64,000 bases of DNA. Origin: Hygrocybe punicea. Taxonomy: Eukaryota; Basidiomycota; Agaricomycetes; Agaricales; Hygrophoraceae. Made by a program: the position numbers and the translations under genes. This document shows positions 43,994 to 55,671 of this stretch, piece after piece. The stretch is from assembly GCA_963556145.1 (NCBI GenBank), contig OY744469.1, positions 2,108,001 through 2,172,000 on the forward strand, given 5' to 3'. Position 1 is the first letter of the stretch. The number at the start of each line of letters is the position of its first letter. Under the pieces are notes generated by a model. The model did not search any database, was not told the DNA's origin, and worked only from the letters and a program-made list of their open reading frames with translations.

Positions 43994-44995
43994 CTAAACC
44001 AGAAACAGATCATTAGCCAAATGATAAAACACCGTATATTCGAGAAACCTACATCTGGGTGATGCTAGACCAAATGAGGAAAAAAAAGATGTAGAGTTCG
44101 GAAAATGGCAAGGACTTGTGGCCGAGTAAGCTGGCGACATCAAGGAATCAGTTGGTGATGAAGTTGTACATGGTAAAGTTGTAAATGGGGACGTCAGAGA
44201 GAAGGACGGAGATGGAGGTGAATAGTGAGGACTCATAGGTGAGTAACCTGGTGAGGTAAGGTTGAGGACTGGAGACGTTGGTGAATAAGTTGGCGATGTC
44301 GGTCCGCATCCATGATCGTAGAATGGTGAAGTCGCATATGGTGAAGTTGGGGAAGTCGCACCACCGAATGGTGATTGAGGAACATATACGGGGGAGGTTG
44401 GAGAGTAGGCATTTGGTGAGCTGGGACTGTACATCGAGCCCGCAGGAATTCCACCGGCTCCTATTGGGCTCTGACTGAAGACCGACCACTGGAAGGTCCC
44501 TGGGTCCTCCCGACCATTACCTGCAAGCGGTGAGAAAGCAGCAGACTCCCCCTTGAACATCCCACCCTCCCACATAGGAGAGTCAGCGTCGTAAGGTGTC
44601 ATTACCCCCTGACCTGGCATCATGCCTCCATCAGCCGGTACTGACAGCATTTTGTGTGTAGGTAGCCGATGATCCACAATGGCGCCCTTCAACATATTGA
44701 TACCGACCGCAACATCGAAAGACCCTGTACCCATGGGAGCCATTTGACCAAATATAATGTTCTTGGAGACGCCATGGCAATCGTCCCTCTTTAGGTCGCA
44801 GAGCAAAGCCAGGTGGCAGTAGTCGACCTTGGATCTGTCAAACTCAATGACGCTATGCAAGTCCTTGAAAATTGCTGCCCGAGCCTTCTTTGTTTGCACG
44901 TCATAGCTATCCTGGTGGATGATGACCTTGGCATGTTCAACGAGAAAGATACCAGGGACACTATGCAAGCTAACCGATTTGAGCATCGTGTTCAA
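43994..44995 (-). pseudogene. Captured RNA polymerase II largest-subunit (RPB1) C-terminal fragment
   Basis: A 333-codon minus-strand frame matches the end of RPB1: VSLHSVPGI and FLVEHAKVI, RAAIFKDLHSVIEFD, HLALLCDL, DDCHGVSKNIIFGQMAPMG, then DGGMMPGQGVMTPYD and SPMWEGGMFKGE, and finally the CTD with heptads such as YSPTSP and variants (GYSPMSP, FSLTSP). Two internal segments present in normal RPB1 are missing without loss of frame, between the strand before RAAIFK and between CDL and DDCHG. The upstream catalytic part is absent and the last heptads degrade. It is therefore a truncated copy, not the cell's RPB1. Whether it is transcribed is unknown. Confidence 0.85.
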
Positions 44996-45387
44996 GTTCT
45001 CCAGCTACTGGAGGAAAACGACCTCCTCCAGATCGTCGTCCTTTCTGTGCAGCTAATGACTGATCAGATTTGGATGAACAGCGCATAATAATAACAATAG
45101 AATCATGAGACAATAGGGATTAAGAGAGACGTACCAGAAAACAATTGGGATGACAAGCCGAACCATGACAGGATGAAGCAAGGAATGAGTGTGTCGAAGC
45201 AAGGTCGAGTATGTGTGGAGAGGTTGAAGGAGGAACGAGTCGTGCTAGTAACGGTAACTCCCATTCACAAACGCTCACTCAGCACTCAGCGCTCAGCACC
45301 CGATTCTAGATCCTTATTCATAATTGTACTGTATCAAACCAAATGTAATAACGTAGCAAATAACGAGTCCCATGTTACAGATGGTAA

Positions 45388-48300
45388 CTAATACTGAGCT
45401 GCTTGAATTTCATCTTCTTCTACATCCCATTCCACTTCAGCAGCATCATCTTCAAGTATTTCAATATATTGCTCAAGATCACATTCTTCCACTTGATCAG
45501 AATTCCACGCGGCGAGGTCAACGAGAGACTGGCGCCAGTTGAATTTTAGCATTTGAAGTTCCTCAAATCGTCCAGCACCGAGTCGCGATCGGCGATCAGA
45601 AGCAACCAGCTTGCCAGCTGAAAATAACCGTTCGCAAGGGACTGAGGAGGCCTGAACAGGAAGAATGTCAAGGGCAATTCTTGCAAGCGTAGGATACACC
45701 TTGGTGTGATGCTGGGCCAGAAATTGGTAAGGCCCGAATGAAGCCTGAGTCAACGAGAACCACTTACACTCCACCATTCTATGATATCAGTCTCTTTTGA
45801 GACATCCTGCGGGATATCTGTCAAGTATTGGCGAAGCTCTGCTCGCCATCCCTCATTAGATATTGACTGAGAAAGAAGCAGCCGGCGGTGTAAATCAAAA
45901 TCGTCAACTTCGTTTTCGTCATCAGCAGGGAATGATGGTGTTTTCACGGGTGATCCTGGAGCTGGCGTCGCGAAAGGAGAGTAGCCAATGTTGTGATAGG
46001 CCTCCATCTGTAACTATAGTCGACAGATAGTAGGAAAGATGACCGACATAAATACCATATTCTCAACGATTTTTTCTGCCTCTGCTTGCCAATTCTTTGC
46101 ATCGTGGTTACCAGCCGCAATATCTGCCATTTGTTCTTCTGCTCCTCCCCAAGCGAGCTTGATGTAGTTAAGTTTGTAGTATGGGTGCAACACTAAAAGC
46201 TTGTTTGTAATCATCTCAAATCCACCAGCAGAAGTGGGCACATACCTAATGCAAGAACGTATGCTGGTTTCTCATCAAATCGGGTGTAATACTTCTTGAT
46301 TTTCTCGAGACCATCCATTATCGCGTCTTTGTAAAGTTGATATCTCGGATTGTCGCGCTTGGCTTCCCACGCAGTTTGTAAATGTTCCAGTGCTGGAAGA
46401 GCACGCCAAAGTGTAGGCTTCTTGTCTGCCGAGAAATATTGTTGGATCTTGTTTGCGTCCTACAGTTCCACATTATCACGGCAACCATAAGTTTTAAGTA
46501 AGACCAACTTACGGCAAGAATTGTCTTCACATCAAGGACCCGGGTCCAGTCGGCCTCTTTCAGTTGGAACGCTGACCATGGTATGCATTTGACAATCCGC
46601 CCATCTCGGCGAATTGTTGTGATGGGTCCATATAACTCATCAGCGGATGCAATAAAAAGTTTGATGGGCTATGTCTTGGTGAGCATGTGAATTATGCCAA
46701 GGAAATTGAAATACTGACCTGTTTGAGCTGATGTGCTCTACTGAGCATGTTGAATGCGGTACCCCACCGGGTGTTACCATGGAGAGGAATTTTGAGAGGG
46801 GTCGTGATGCTGCACTGCAGCTGGAGCTTCTCGAAATACTCGATGCGCTGTCCTGACGACTGGATCTAGGGGGGGAATAGTAAACAGTAAGACGACAATA
46901 GACACTCCACACCTTGATGGCAAGTGTTTGGATGGCCGATATGACATCCAAAGAATGGCCAAGGACCCGGTTTCCTGGTAATGACGGGTCGTACTCCCAA
47001 ATTGCCGTAGCAGTTTCAACCGCGGCAATCTTGGTGATATGGGACATGAAGTCAATAGTTCCCAGGTTCACGACATGGGCAAGGCATCTACAATGTAAAG
47101 GTTGAGAATGATCAACTCTGAGAGAAATGAAAATGCTCACGGAAGACGGCGCTCATCTGCAGGCCACATTTCAAGTTTTCGGCGCACATGAATATTCTTG
47201 ATGGTAAGGCAAGTCGTGTCGTTATTTGAAGTATTGTCAGCAGTCACGCAAAACAGCTGATTGTGTAGGTGAATCAGCTATAGTAAAATAGATTACGGAT
47301 TACCTTTGAGCTCTTGGCATCAATGATACCAATCCGGTCGCAAAGCCCGACAACGTATTTCCCAAGATTATCCCCACTATGTTCACCAGAAATCCCGCGG
47401 AACGCAATTACCTCGGAACGGAGGGACCACTTGGAATCCTTGATCTTGATCCAATGCGCAGTAATTCCGAGGAAGGATGCCTTTGTGGTGTCAACTGTCC
47501 AACTGTCGAAGGTGGCAGAAACCTTGCCCGGTGCTGTCTGAAATACGAGCTGGGAGGAGCCTCTTGTTCAAGCCAGATTCACACTCACTGAAATGCTTTT
47601 TCTGAAGTCCTGGAGCAATCGAACGAACTCATTATGAATGTAGGTCGTGACGTTGTGGGTAGATGGAAGGTCAGCTTGAGTGGAGCGTGGTCTCATGGCG
47701 ACGAGACAATTCGTGAATGAGAAATTGTTCGCGACGGCTAAAGACTGTTAATAATTAGAAAACGCACATTCCAAAAATTCCGGACATGAAACGATTACCT
47801 GATCATCACACACAATAAACTTGGAAACTGCATGTAGAACACCCTCGCGCGTGAAATCTTTTGGTCCATTGATTTTGGGAAATACATCACTGAGCGTTCC
47901 TTGTTCACTTCGTCCAGCTTTACGTTCGTTTTTGGCCATTTGCATCTCTTTCCACACTGGCCGTGGAATTGCCCAGTGGTGGATGGTAATGTGTTCGGCA
48001 TCGCAGCGTGTTTTGTAAACCTCGTAATGCTGATGGATGTGTTGCCGACATGAAGAGTTGCCTCCGATGTGGAAGGCTTTGCGCATGCCATGGCCAGAAA
48101 TGAAGGCATTGTCGGCTCTGCTCAATTTTAGTAACTCGAGCACTGGGATAATAGTTTAGAGACTTACTTGCACACTTTGCACCAGCGCCCTTTCAATGTT
48201 TGTACAACATTTTTATTTGTAAACTTGACGGTGACTCTGTCGGAAAAGATGGTGAGCAGATCACGCGAAGAATCAGCCTTGACCAAATTCTGATCTGGGA

Positions 48301-48639
48301 TGCCAGGACGATGGATGTCATCAAGATCATCCTGAAATCTCTGTGTAAGATACTCGTCGTCAAGGGCTCTAGGAATACTCTTACCTCATGTGCCGATTCA
48401 TCAACAGATTCAGCGTCGACAATCAGGACAGATTCAGCCCCCGACGAATCTGGATTATTGTCTACTTCCTCAACTTCTGATATCTTCGTGCATTTTTGTG
48501 CTGGCCGTAAGGACTTTGACGGTAAGGTGGTATCACTATCAGAGCTGTCAGTTGCCCGATGCTTGCGTTTGGTCTTGCTATTTGAGCCCTTTTTACCACT
48601 TTTAGAGGGTTTTGCGTGTTTTGTTTTGCGAGATGCCAT
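45388..48639 (-). CDS. hAT transposase, multi-exon, apparently intact
   Basis: Thirteen or so exons join in phase from ATG 48639 to the stop at 45388; borders read include 48639-48385, 48340-48168, 48117-47799, 47744-47589, 47537-47304, 47277-47141, 47087-46913, 46865-46719, 46668-46513, 46459-46246 and 46192-46056. The product is about 900 residues. Order: a basic, Ser/Asp-rich N-terminus with nuclear-localisation-like lysine clusters; a BED-type finger (Cys139, Cys142, His169, His173); the catalytic-core motifs FDSWT, TADNTSNND and CLAHVVNL; GNTRWGT; and the hATC dimerisation end LPVQASSVPCERLFS. No stop or frameshift was seen. It cuts and pastes hAT DNA and should act on the termini at 33127 and 48905. 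Confidence 0.9.
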
Positions 48640-48905
48640 GAGGTTGCGAGAAAATTGGCAGACACACTATTTGACATTGTTATCACTTCGATAAATTTAC
48701 ATAGCAAATGTGGACCGGTAGGTCCCAGTTGCAACTGGTTGCAACCGGTTATGGAAGGTTGCCTCAAAATAAATGAGCTAATGCAACCACAACTGGAAAT
48801 TTCTAAAATTAGCACAACCGCAACCGGTGGTCCGGTCTTTTTGCGGTTCAGTCCAGTTGGGTCCCGGTTTTTTTCCGGTCCTATGGACTGGACCTTAAAA
48901 CACTA

Positions 48906-49572
48906 GGGCTGCGGTGCTGTGGATCTTGTCCCAGCCTCCAATCAGTGGGCAAAGTGGGTAAAAATGAAATTTTATTGATGTAATCCAACACTCTGATATG
49001 GTTTTGTGATACAAATGACAATCTAAGAAACAATCAGTGATCAATTACATTCCATCTGACTCTTGCTGATGGTGAATGGGGTGATATTGAAGCCAGCAAA
49101 GCCATTTTGACACAAAAGTGAAGGATGTGAGTAGCCATGATCAGTCACATCACATATTGCCTAATTTGGCACACATTATTCCTCTACACTTTTAAAGATG
49201 GTGGGCTGTGCTAAATGGCAAGGGGGACGAGAATGGTGAGGAGGATGAGAAATGCAAGGAAAATGAGGGAGATGGTAATGACAGTGAAGACAGTGGGGGC
49301 AACGATGAGATCAATGTTGATGATTAGATAGTTGGATGGGTGTGATTTTGGTCACAGCCTAAATGGCCATGTTGGCCCAATGAGAGAATTTTGCAATGAT
49401 CCTGCTCAATATCACCCATTCCTCCCCCAATTAGCCTTAAAACATTATGGGATTGTAGTTTGAGCCCTATATACATCATTGGCCAGTAAATATTGGGCAC
49501 TTTTTGTCGGAATATCCATTCCGAGGCCAGATATTATTTGGCCAGCCCAAATGGTCATGGAACACGGTATAA
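48906..49572. other. No confident gene
   Basis: Intergenic-looking sequence. A short acidic open stretch (about 49205-49327, plus strand, Asp/Glu/Asn/Gly-rich, ending TAG) may be the tail of an old gene but has no recognisable partner exons. Confidence 0.45.
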
Positions 49573-50018
49573 TAAGGGTAGTTCTATTTGCCCAGGGTGC
49601 ACCGAACTTCCCATGCACCCCTTACCTTATATAGTGGTAGCTAAGTGAAATGCATCCAATGAATCAGTTTTAATTAAAGTCCTGTTGGTGATAAAATCAT
49701 AGAAAATTTCTGATGAGTAAGCTTACACTTCTAGGTGTTCATAGAAAAATAATGTTTTGCTTTGATTGAACAGTTGCTTAGAAATAAAGAACTCATCTGG
49801 GATTAATGTCTATATCTAAACACCCACAACTCAGAATTTGACAAGAATTAGTTTTTGCATATCTTAGTCTTCACACTCCACAGACATAATTTTTCAGTCA
49901 TTTTATCACTAGTAGAACTTGAGTTAAAATTGATTATTCAAAATTATCTTACTTAGCTATCACTTTATAAGGCAAGGGGTGCGTGGGAAGTTGGGTGCAC
50001 CCCAGGGAATAATCCTTA
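49573..50018. mobile_element. PIF/Harbinger-like MITE
   Basis: 446 bp bounded by TAA on each side (49570-49572 and 50019-50021). Inverted ends start TAAGG and share GGGTGCACC, AACTTCCCA, GCACCCCTT and TAGCTAAGT over about 70 bp. The TAA duplication is typical of PIF/Harbinger (Tourist-like) MITEs. There is no coding capacity. Confidence 0.82.
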
Positions 50019-50574
50019 TAATAATTACATTCTAATCAGTCTCCGTAGTTTTTTGATGTCCAGAATAAGCGTATGCAGCCCTGCCCTGAAGCAGCAGCAG
50101 GGCCCGAAAAGAAATATATTACACGAGAAAGATAGGTGCGATGCTAAAAACTATTAAAGGAATAGTGGGTGAGGAAGGGGGGGGGGGAGAAATTGTGCAG
50201 TAAAGACAAAATGTCATAAATGGTCCAGTAAAAGAAAAGAGATCTGTGGAAGACAAAGGGAGATGAGAAGTGAGCCACGAGGTGGCGATGTATAGCACCA
50301 TGTGTTCAGCGGTGGGCGAAGAGGAAGGCGGCTTGCAGTGTCAGGTGCTTCCGAATGTAGATTTGCCAAGCTTCCAAGGCCCAGCGCCCGATTGCCTGGA
50401 TGAGATACGGTGGTACCCCTGTGGTGGCGAGGTCCGTGGCGCCACTGGAACGTAGGGAGTGACCACCAATGTTCCAGTCAGGGAAATGGACACGTCGGCG
50501 TGAGAGGAACCATGACCGGGTGGGGACGGTGCCGTTGGAGCGTAGAAAAAGTTCCAGGTGCACAGGGAAGAGGT

Positions 50575-50966
50575 TAGTGTTGCCGAAGTTCAGTTCGGTC
50601 CGGTTCCGAGCCTTTTTGGTGGAACCGCGAACTGAACTTCGGGTCCGGTTTGGCGCATGGCCAAACCTGGACCCGGACGGCATCGAACTGTCTCTCCGCG
50701 TTCGGTCTGGGTTCAGACGCGGTCTGAACCCCGGACCGAGGTGGGCTCACCCCATGAGCTCCGTTCTCCTCGCGAATGGCAGGCACGTATCAATTGATAC
50801 GGCGCTACACTTCGTGAGGTAGTTGGGCTGCGGGGGAGCCGTCCGGCGCTGCTGCTGCCGCTGCCACTGCTGCTGTTGCTGCCACTGCCGGCGCTGCTGC
50901 TGCTGCCATGGCCATTGCTGCTGCCACTGCTGCTGCTGCTGTTGTGGCCGTTGCCGTTGCCACTGC

Positions 50967-51000
<34 letters not shown>

Positions 51001-52273
51001 GCCACCGTTGCTGCTGTCGCTGCTGCCGTTGCCGTTGCTGCTGTCGCTGCTGCCGTTGCCGTTGCTGCTGTCGCTGCTGCCGTTGCCGTTGCTGCTGTCG
51101 CTGCTGCCGTTGCCGTTGCTGCTGCCGCTGTTGCTGCTGCTGCCGGCATTGCTGCTGCTGCTGCTGCTGGCCGTCGTGGTTGTCGTTGCCGTTGTTGTTG
51201 CCGCCGCCGGTGGTGGTGGTGTTGCGGCTGTCCCGCGTCCATTGGCGTTGGATGGCTTGATGCAGCAGCTGCTGCTGCTGTTGCCGGCGTTGCTGCTGCC
51301 GGCGTTGCTGCTGCCGGCGTTGCTGCTACCGGCGTTGCTGCTGCTGCTGTTGCTGTTGCCGCTGCCGCTGCTGCTGTTGTGGCCGTTGCCGTTGCCACTG
51401 CCGCTGCTGCTGCTGCCGCCACCGTTGCTGCTGTCGCTGCTGCCGTTGCCGTTGCTGCTGCCGCTGTTGCTGCTGCTGCCGGCATTGCTGCTGCTGCTGC
51501 TGCTGGCCGTCGTGGTTGTCATTGCCGTTGTTGTTGCCGCCGCCGGTGGTGGTGGTGTTGCGGCTGTCCCGCGTCCATTGGCGTTGGATGGCTTGATGCA
51601 GCAGCTGCTGCTGCTGTTGCCGGCGTTGCTGCTGCCGGCGTTGCTGCTACCGGCGTTGCTGCTGCTGCTGTTGCTGTTGCCGCTGCCACTGTCACTGCTG
51701 CTGCTGCCATTGCTGCCAGCGCTGCCACTGGCCGTTGCCGTCGTCGTTGCCTGGTTGCCACCGCTGGTGGTGGTGGTGGTGGTGGTGGTGGTGGTGGTTT
51801 TGCGGCTGTCCCGCGTCCGTTGGCATTGCATTGGCGTTGGGATCCATTTTGTGCCGCGGTGGTGTGCTCGCGATGTGGTCGCGGTCGAGTTTCCTGTAAC
51901 AGATAACATTAGTAAAGTTAAAATAATTGAAGAGACTTACCTGTGTCCATGAATGCGACATTGTGTCGCGTTCATTGGCCTTGCGTTGTTGTTGTTGGTG
52001 AAGAAACCTTCTTGTAATGGTCACATGATCCCGTTGAAGACGAAAAAGTAAGTAAAGAAATACGAAAAACAAATGAAATAAATACCATAAAAATATCCGC
52101 GTTCGCGGTTTGGACGCGGTTTGGAGCCGTTCAGGAAATCCGGCCGGCCTCGAAACCCTCAACCGAACCTGTGGTCCGGTTCAGCATTTGGCTGAACTTG
52201 GACTGAACCTAGGGTTCGGTTCGGGGTTTGAACCGGGTTCGGCTAGGTTCAGAACCGAACTACGGCAACACTA
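50575..52273. mobile_element. hAT-type non-autonomous element C, longest copy
   Basis: 1699 bp with ends TAGTGTTGCCG and CGGCAACACTA and an 8-bp duplication GAAGAGGT (50567-50574 and 52274-52281). It is nearly identical to element B except for extra triplet blocks: a segment of about 320 bp is present twice (around 51140-51360 and 51460-51680), plus added GCTGCTGTCGCTGCTGCCGT units near 51010-51120. It disrupts the DIRS recombinase. Confidence 0.95.
50805..51961 (-). pseudogene. Spliced poly-Ala frame of hAT-type element C, truncated by TGA
   Basis: Same structure as in element B: a 7-codon exon 51961-51941 (MSHSWTQ), an intron with GTAAGT, TTTACTAAT and TTACAG, and exon 2 from 51893. In this copy a TGA at 51519-51521 stops the frame, where element B, and the other internal repeat of element C, have CGA. 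The frame beyond the stop is open to 50805. This gives direct paralogue evidence for a C-to-T change at CpG. Confidence 0.5.
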
Positions 52274-52832
52274 GAAGAGGTGATCACGAGAACGGAGGTA
52301 GCATGTAAGGTTCATGATGGGGTCATCCGCGGTGAGCGTGGAGTGCAGCAGGACATGGTTGCCCTCGAAGAAACGGTTGGCCTTGTGGCCAGGGAGGAAA
52401 AAGGCAAAGGTAGTGGTGTCAATAGCAGTGGAGTCGCATAATATGACCTTACGGTAGTCCTGCAGTGCGGAGGAGTCAGGCCAGACAAGTTCGCCGAGTC
52501 ACAAAGGGCCATGGAAGGCTGTTGACAGGATCGTGGTGAAAAGGCTGGTGTCATGTGTGGGGTCTGTGAATGAAGAGCACACTGTGGAGAGTTCAGAGCG
52601 AGAGAGCAGCCGTTTACGTGACACACCGGTGGCATGCAGTTTCTTACAGCCTGCGAGGGTCCTGGAGACGAGGTTGTGATGGTGGATAGCACGGATGTCA
52701 GGGTAGAACAGTTCGAGTTGGTTGCAGATTCCTGAGAGGTAGTTGTCGACGGATTGTGGTTTGATGTGGTGGCACATATAGACAACGAAGAAGCTGAGGG
52801 TGTCGGCGGTGGGGGAAGTAGGCAGGGCGTGG

Positions 52833-55671
52833 TCAGCACAAAAAGAGATATACGATTTGAGGGTGGAGGAGTAAGCGGCGGCAGTGCTGCGTTCGATCGC
52901 ACACCCCATAGCGACAGCACGTTCGTGATGGAGTTTCTCCATGGACCAGGGAACCCGGCGGGGCTGCCTGGTCGAACAGGTGGTTGGGGTCATTTGGCAG
53001 CTGCCCCCAGCGAGACATGAGGGGTTCAAACGAAGTAATGTACATCTGGGGGGCCACGGAGTGGACCACGTTGTCGCGACCATGGGAGAGCACGTCAGTG
53101 ATAATGTTCGCGGATCCAGAAATATGGAAGACACGAAACTGGAAATGGTAATGGAGAGAGAGGTCGACGGCGGTCATCAGGATGGGGTTGTGAGAAGGGA
53201 GGGCAAGCAAGGAGTTGAAGATGTCGACGGTGTTGGTGATATCGCAAAACAGGGCAACACGGTGTGGGATCGGCCGGACGTTAAGGGACATGAAGTGTAG
53301 TGCGGAAAGGGCGGCTAAGGCCTCCAAGTAGAATATCCGGGGGTCTGGGCTGCCGGTGAGGAGGCATTGGTGGCCGGACGGTAGCTGCAGGGACCAAAAA
53401 CCCATGCCAGAAGGGCAAGCATCAGAATACAAGGTGAAGTCAGCATCCATTGCGGACCACGCGGTGGAGAGGATGATGTGGATACCGGTCGAGTGTTGGA
53501 TGTGATCGGCCATCCAGGAAAGCTCATGGCTCAGCGTGGAGTTTACCCAGAGCCACTCATGGGGGATGCACTTACCAGACATCTTGTGGTAGAGCATCGA
53601 GAGGCCAGGACATAAAAGCGGGTAGACGTTAAGGGCCCAGTTTACCCAGCTGGCCATCCTTTGGAACTCACGGAGTGGGTGGCGTTGGCCCACAACGGCG
53701 AAGGCACGCAAGGCAAGGAGGAGTTCAGCTTGGCGGTCGTCGGGCATGGTAATGGTGAGAGTGTTGGGGTCGACGGTGAAACCGATGATCATGAGGGATG
53801 TCCCCCACTCCTGTTTCCGTTCCTCATGCGGTATACCAAGGTCATCCCAAAGGGTGAGGAGACGGGCCTGTTTCATTGGCATCAGTTTGTTGTAGTGGGG
53901 GTACCACGTAAGATTGTCCGCGAAGTCCCAGGAAATGTTGTCGTCGACATAGGTAAAGAGGTCATAAAGGAACAGAACAAAGACGGCGATCCAAGTGACG
54001 AGGCAGGCGAAAGTTCGAAAGTCCCAAAGACCCGGCCCCCAGCGCCGTTGCCAAAGTGGTTGCACCGGTTGATGAAACACTCATCGTCGACGGTCATGAT
54101 TTGACGTATTTGCCACAGTGGTGCCATGGGGATGAGTCGATACGCCCGGGACATGTCGGATTTGAAGATGACAAGTTGTTGGGTGGGGTGGGCAGTGCGG
54201 ACGCAGCGCAAGGCGTCGCCGAGGTGGTGGAGGGTGTCCATATGGACAAAGTGGTCTTCCCTCAGGATGAGAGAGTTTTGAGAGAACGGTTCCTCGCTCT
54301 GGTCAATGACCATACGGAGTTTGGTAGCATGGGGCTTGAGGATGACGCCCAGCGGCATGCTGTACATACCCAGTAGAAGGTCGCATCCGAAGGAGGGCAA
54401 CAGTTGGCCGAGGGAGACCTCAGTGTCACGTTGTGTGAATAAGAAAGCGTGGTGTTCCAGATCGGTGATGGGATGGTGGGAGTTGTCCCAAGTGACGGGG
54501 TAATCCAGGCCTTCCGTCTTGGCCCAAGGCCAGAAGCCAGTACATAGGGCATTGCAGATGGAATCCACAAAGGGGCGGTTTGGGTGGTTGCGCAAGTAGT
54601 GGGCGAAGACATCAACACGAATGGGGGTCACGATTTTAAAAAGGTCTGGGTGGTGATGGATGGTGGAGAGGGCCGGTGCATTAAGGAGTTCGTTCGTGGG
54701 CACTCCAGGAACGGGGCGCTCGTATAGGCTGGAGAGGGCGACGGTGAGGCGTTCGGGTCCCTCATCGTCCCAGATAAGGTGACGGGCGTATTTGGGTTGG
54801 TGGGACCAAAGGTCGGTCTCATTTGGTGGGTGGACAGTCGGGACCCTTGTGGTTGGGGGAACGGCATTTGGAACAGACATGGGTGTAGTTGCACTTGTTG
54901 TTGGAATTCGGGCACTTGTTGTCGTTCCACTGGCGGCAAGGGTTGCATTTGTGGGACTGTGAAGTAGCAGCCCCCAAACGGGGTGTTCTGTGGAGGCGGT
55001 CCCAAGAGTGGACCCAATGGAGTTGGAGGTCTGCGAACTCATTTGCATTGGTGAGGAGGAGGTCGCAGCGTTGGGCAACGCGGATCCGGATTCCCTTGTC
55101 AAGGGATATGATGCGTTGGTGTTGTTCGACCGGAAGTGCGGCGAAGAGGCCGGAGATGTAACATCCGTAACAGCGTAACTTGTGGTCACATTGGGGAAAA
55201 ACGAATAAGGTGGCTTTGATGGTAGGGTCCCAAGCGGTGATCCATTCGCCATGGGAAGTGACAGCTTTGGCTGGGGAAGAAGGGCCAAGTGAGATTTCAA
55301 AGGACCCGACCTGCTCCTTACGCAAGTTGGACATGGAGGTAGTGAAGAGGCCGGAGAGTACATGGTCGAGGTCGATGGCCTGTCCAGAGACGAGGTTTGT
55401 CCATTCAGAAGGGGGGAACTGAGGACAGTCCGGCGCATTGAGGATGGAGGCGACGGTGAATTTGATATCGCGGGAGAAATTCTCGAGAGAAGTCCGGGTT
55501 TCTTGTAGAGATGACGGGAGGACCAATGGATGGAGAGATTCGCAGATGATCCACAGGAGAAGAGAGACATCGACCCTCCGTTTGGGAGGACGAGTGCTGT
55601 CTTCATCGTCATCGGCGATGGGTCGCTTGGGAGGATGCGTAGGGTTGGTTTGTCCTGATGGAATGCCGCGA
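52833..55671 (-). pseudogene. DIRS Gag (3' part), reverse transcriptase and RNase H
   Basis: From the LTR-element border at 55671 one frame gives a Gag-like helical region (LPSSLQETRTSLENFSRDIK) ending at 54819 in Cys/His motifs (CNPCRQWNDNKCP, CSKCRSPNHKGPDC). An overlapping frame continues into reverse transcriptase (KPHATKLRMVIDQS, VIFKSDMSRAYRLIP). A 1-nt shift near 54010 moves to the frame with the catalytic FTYVDDN (about 53950) and RNase H (LYSDACPSGMGFW, FCDITNTV, HISGSANIITDVLS). Another shift near 52960 leads to the recombinase. Several RT core motifs are intact, but the shifts break the polyprotein. Gag and RT may originally have been overlapping frames. Confidence 0.82.

Larger units (their letters stand above)
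33127..48905 (-). mobile_element. hAT transposon with captured host fragments (hosts a Ty3 element)
   Basis: Inverted termini TAGTGTTTTAAAGTCC (from 33127) and its counterpart GGACCTTAAAACACTA (ending 48905) bracket a multi-exon hAT transposase on the minus strand. Subterminal sequence at both ends is rich in CCGGTCC/GGACCGG motifs. Between the transposase and the left terminus lie two host-gene-like fragments (43.1-45.0 kb). The Ty3 element at 33226-42977 is inserted 99 bp inside the left end. The 8 bp outside the ends (GATCCATT and GGGCTGCG) do not match, so the pairing of the two ends is likely but not proven by a target duplication. Confidence 0.75.
50306..53134 (-). pseudogene. DIRS tyrosine recombinase, interrupted by hAT-type element C
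   Basis: From 53134 reading gives the SAM-like N-terminal domain (STAAAYSSTLKSYISFC, TLSFFVVYMCHHI, SVDNYLSGICNQL) and then the catalytic domain. A TGA at 52499-52501 falls at the first catalytic Arg position, in the context HGPL-stop-LGELVW. The frame continues to the insertion at 52273 and resumes after 50575 with GGHSLRSSGATDLA (the HxxR pair), GRWALEAW and the nucleophile context YIRKH. Without the insertion and the stop it would be a standard recombinase. As it stands it cannot be made. Confidence 0.85.

Noticed and set aside
43994..44995. Functional RPB1 gene
   Set aside because: Most of the subunit is missing, two internal segments are deleted and the last heptads are degenerate.
33127..48905. 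hAT-type elements A, B and C as deletion derivatives of this hAT
   Set aside because: Their termini (TAGTGTTGCCG) differ from TAGTGTTTTAAAG beyond the first seven bases and internal sequence is unrelated; at most they share a broad superfamily.
50823..51952. Long Leu-, Cys- and Ala-rich plus-strand frames in CTG repeats
   Set aside because: Period-3 repeats leave all frames open. Only the minus-strand frame has splice signals.
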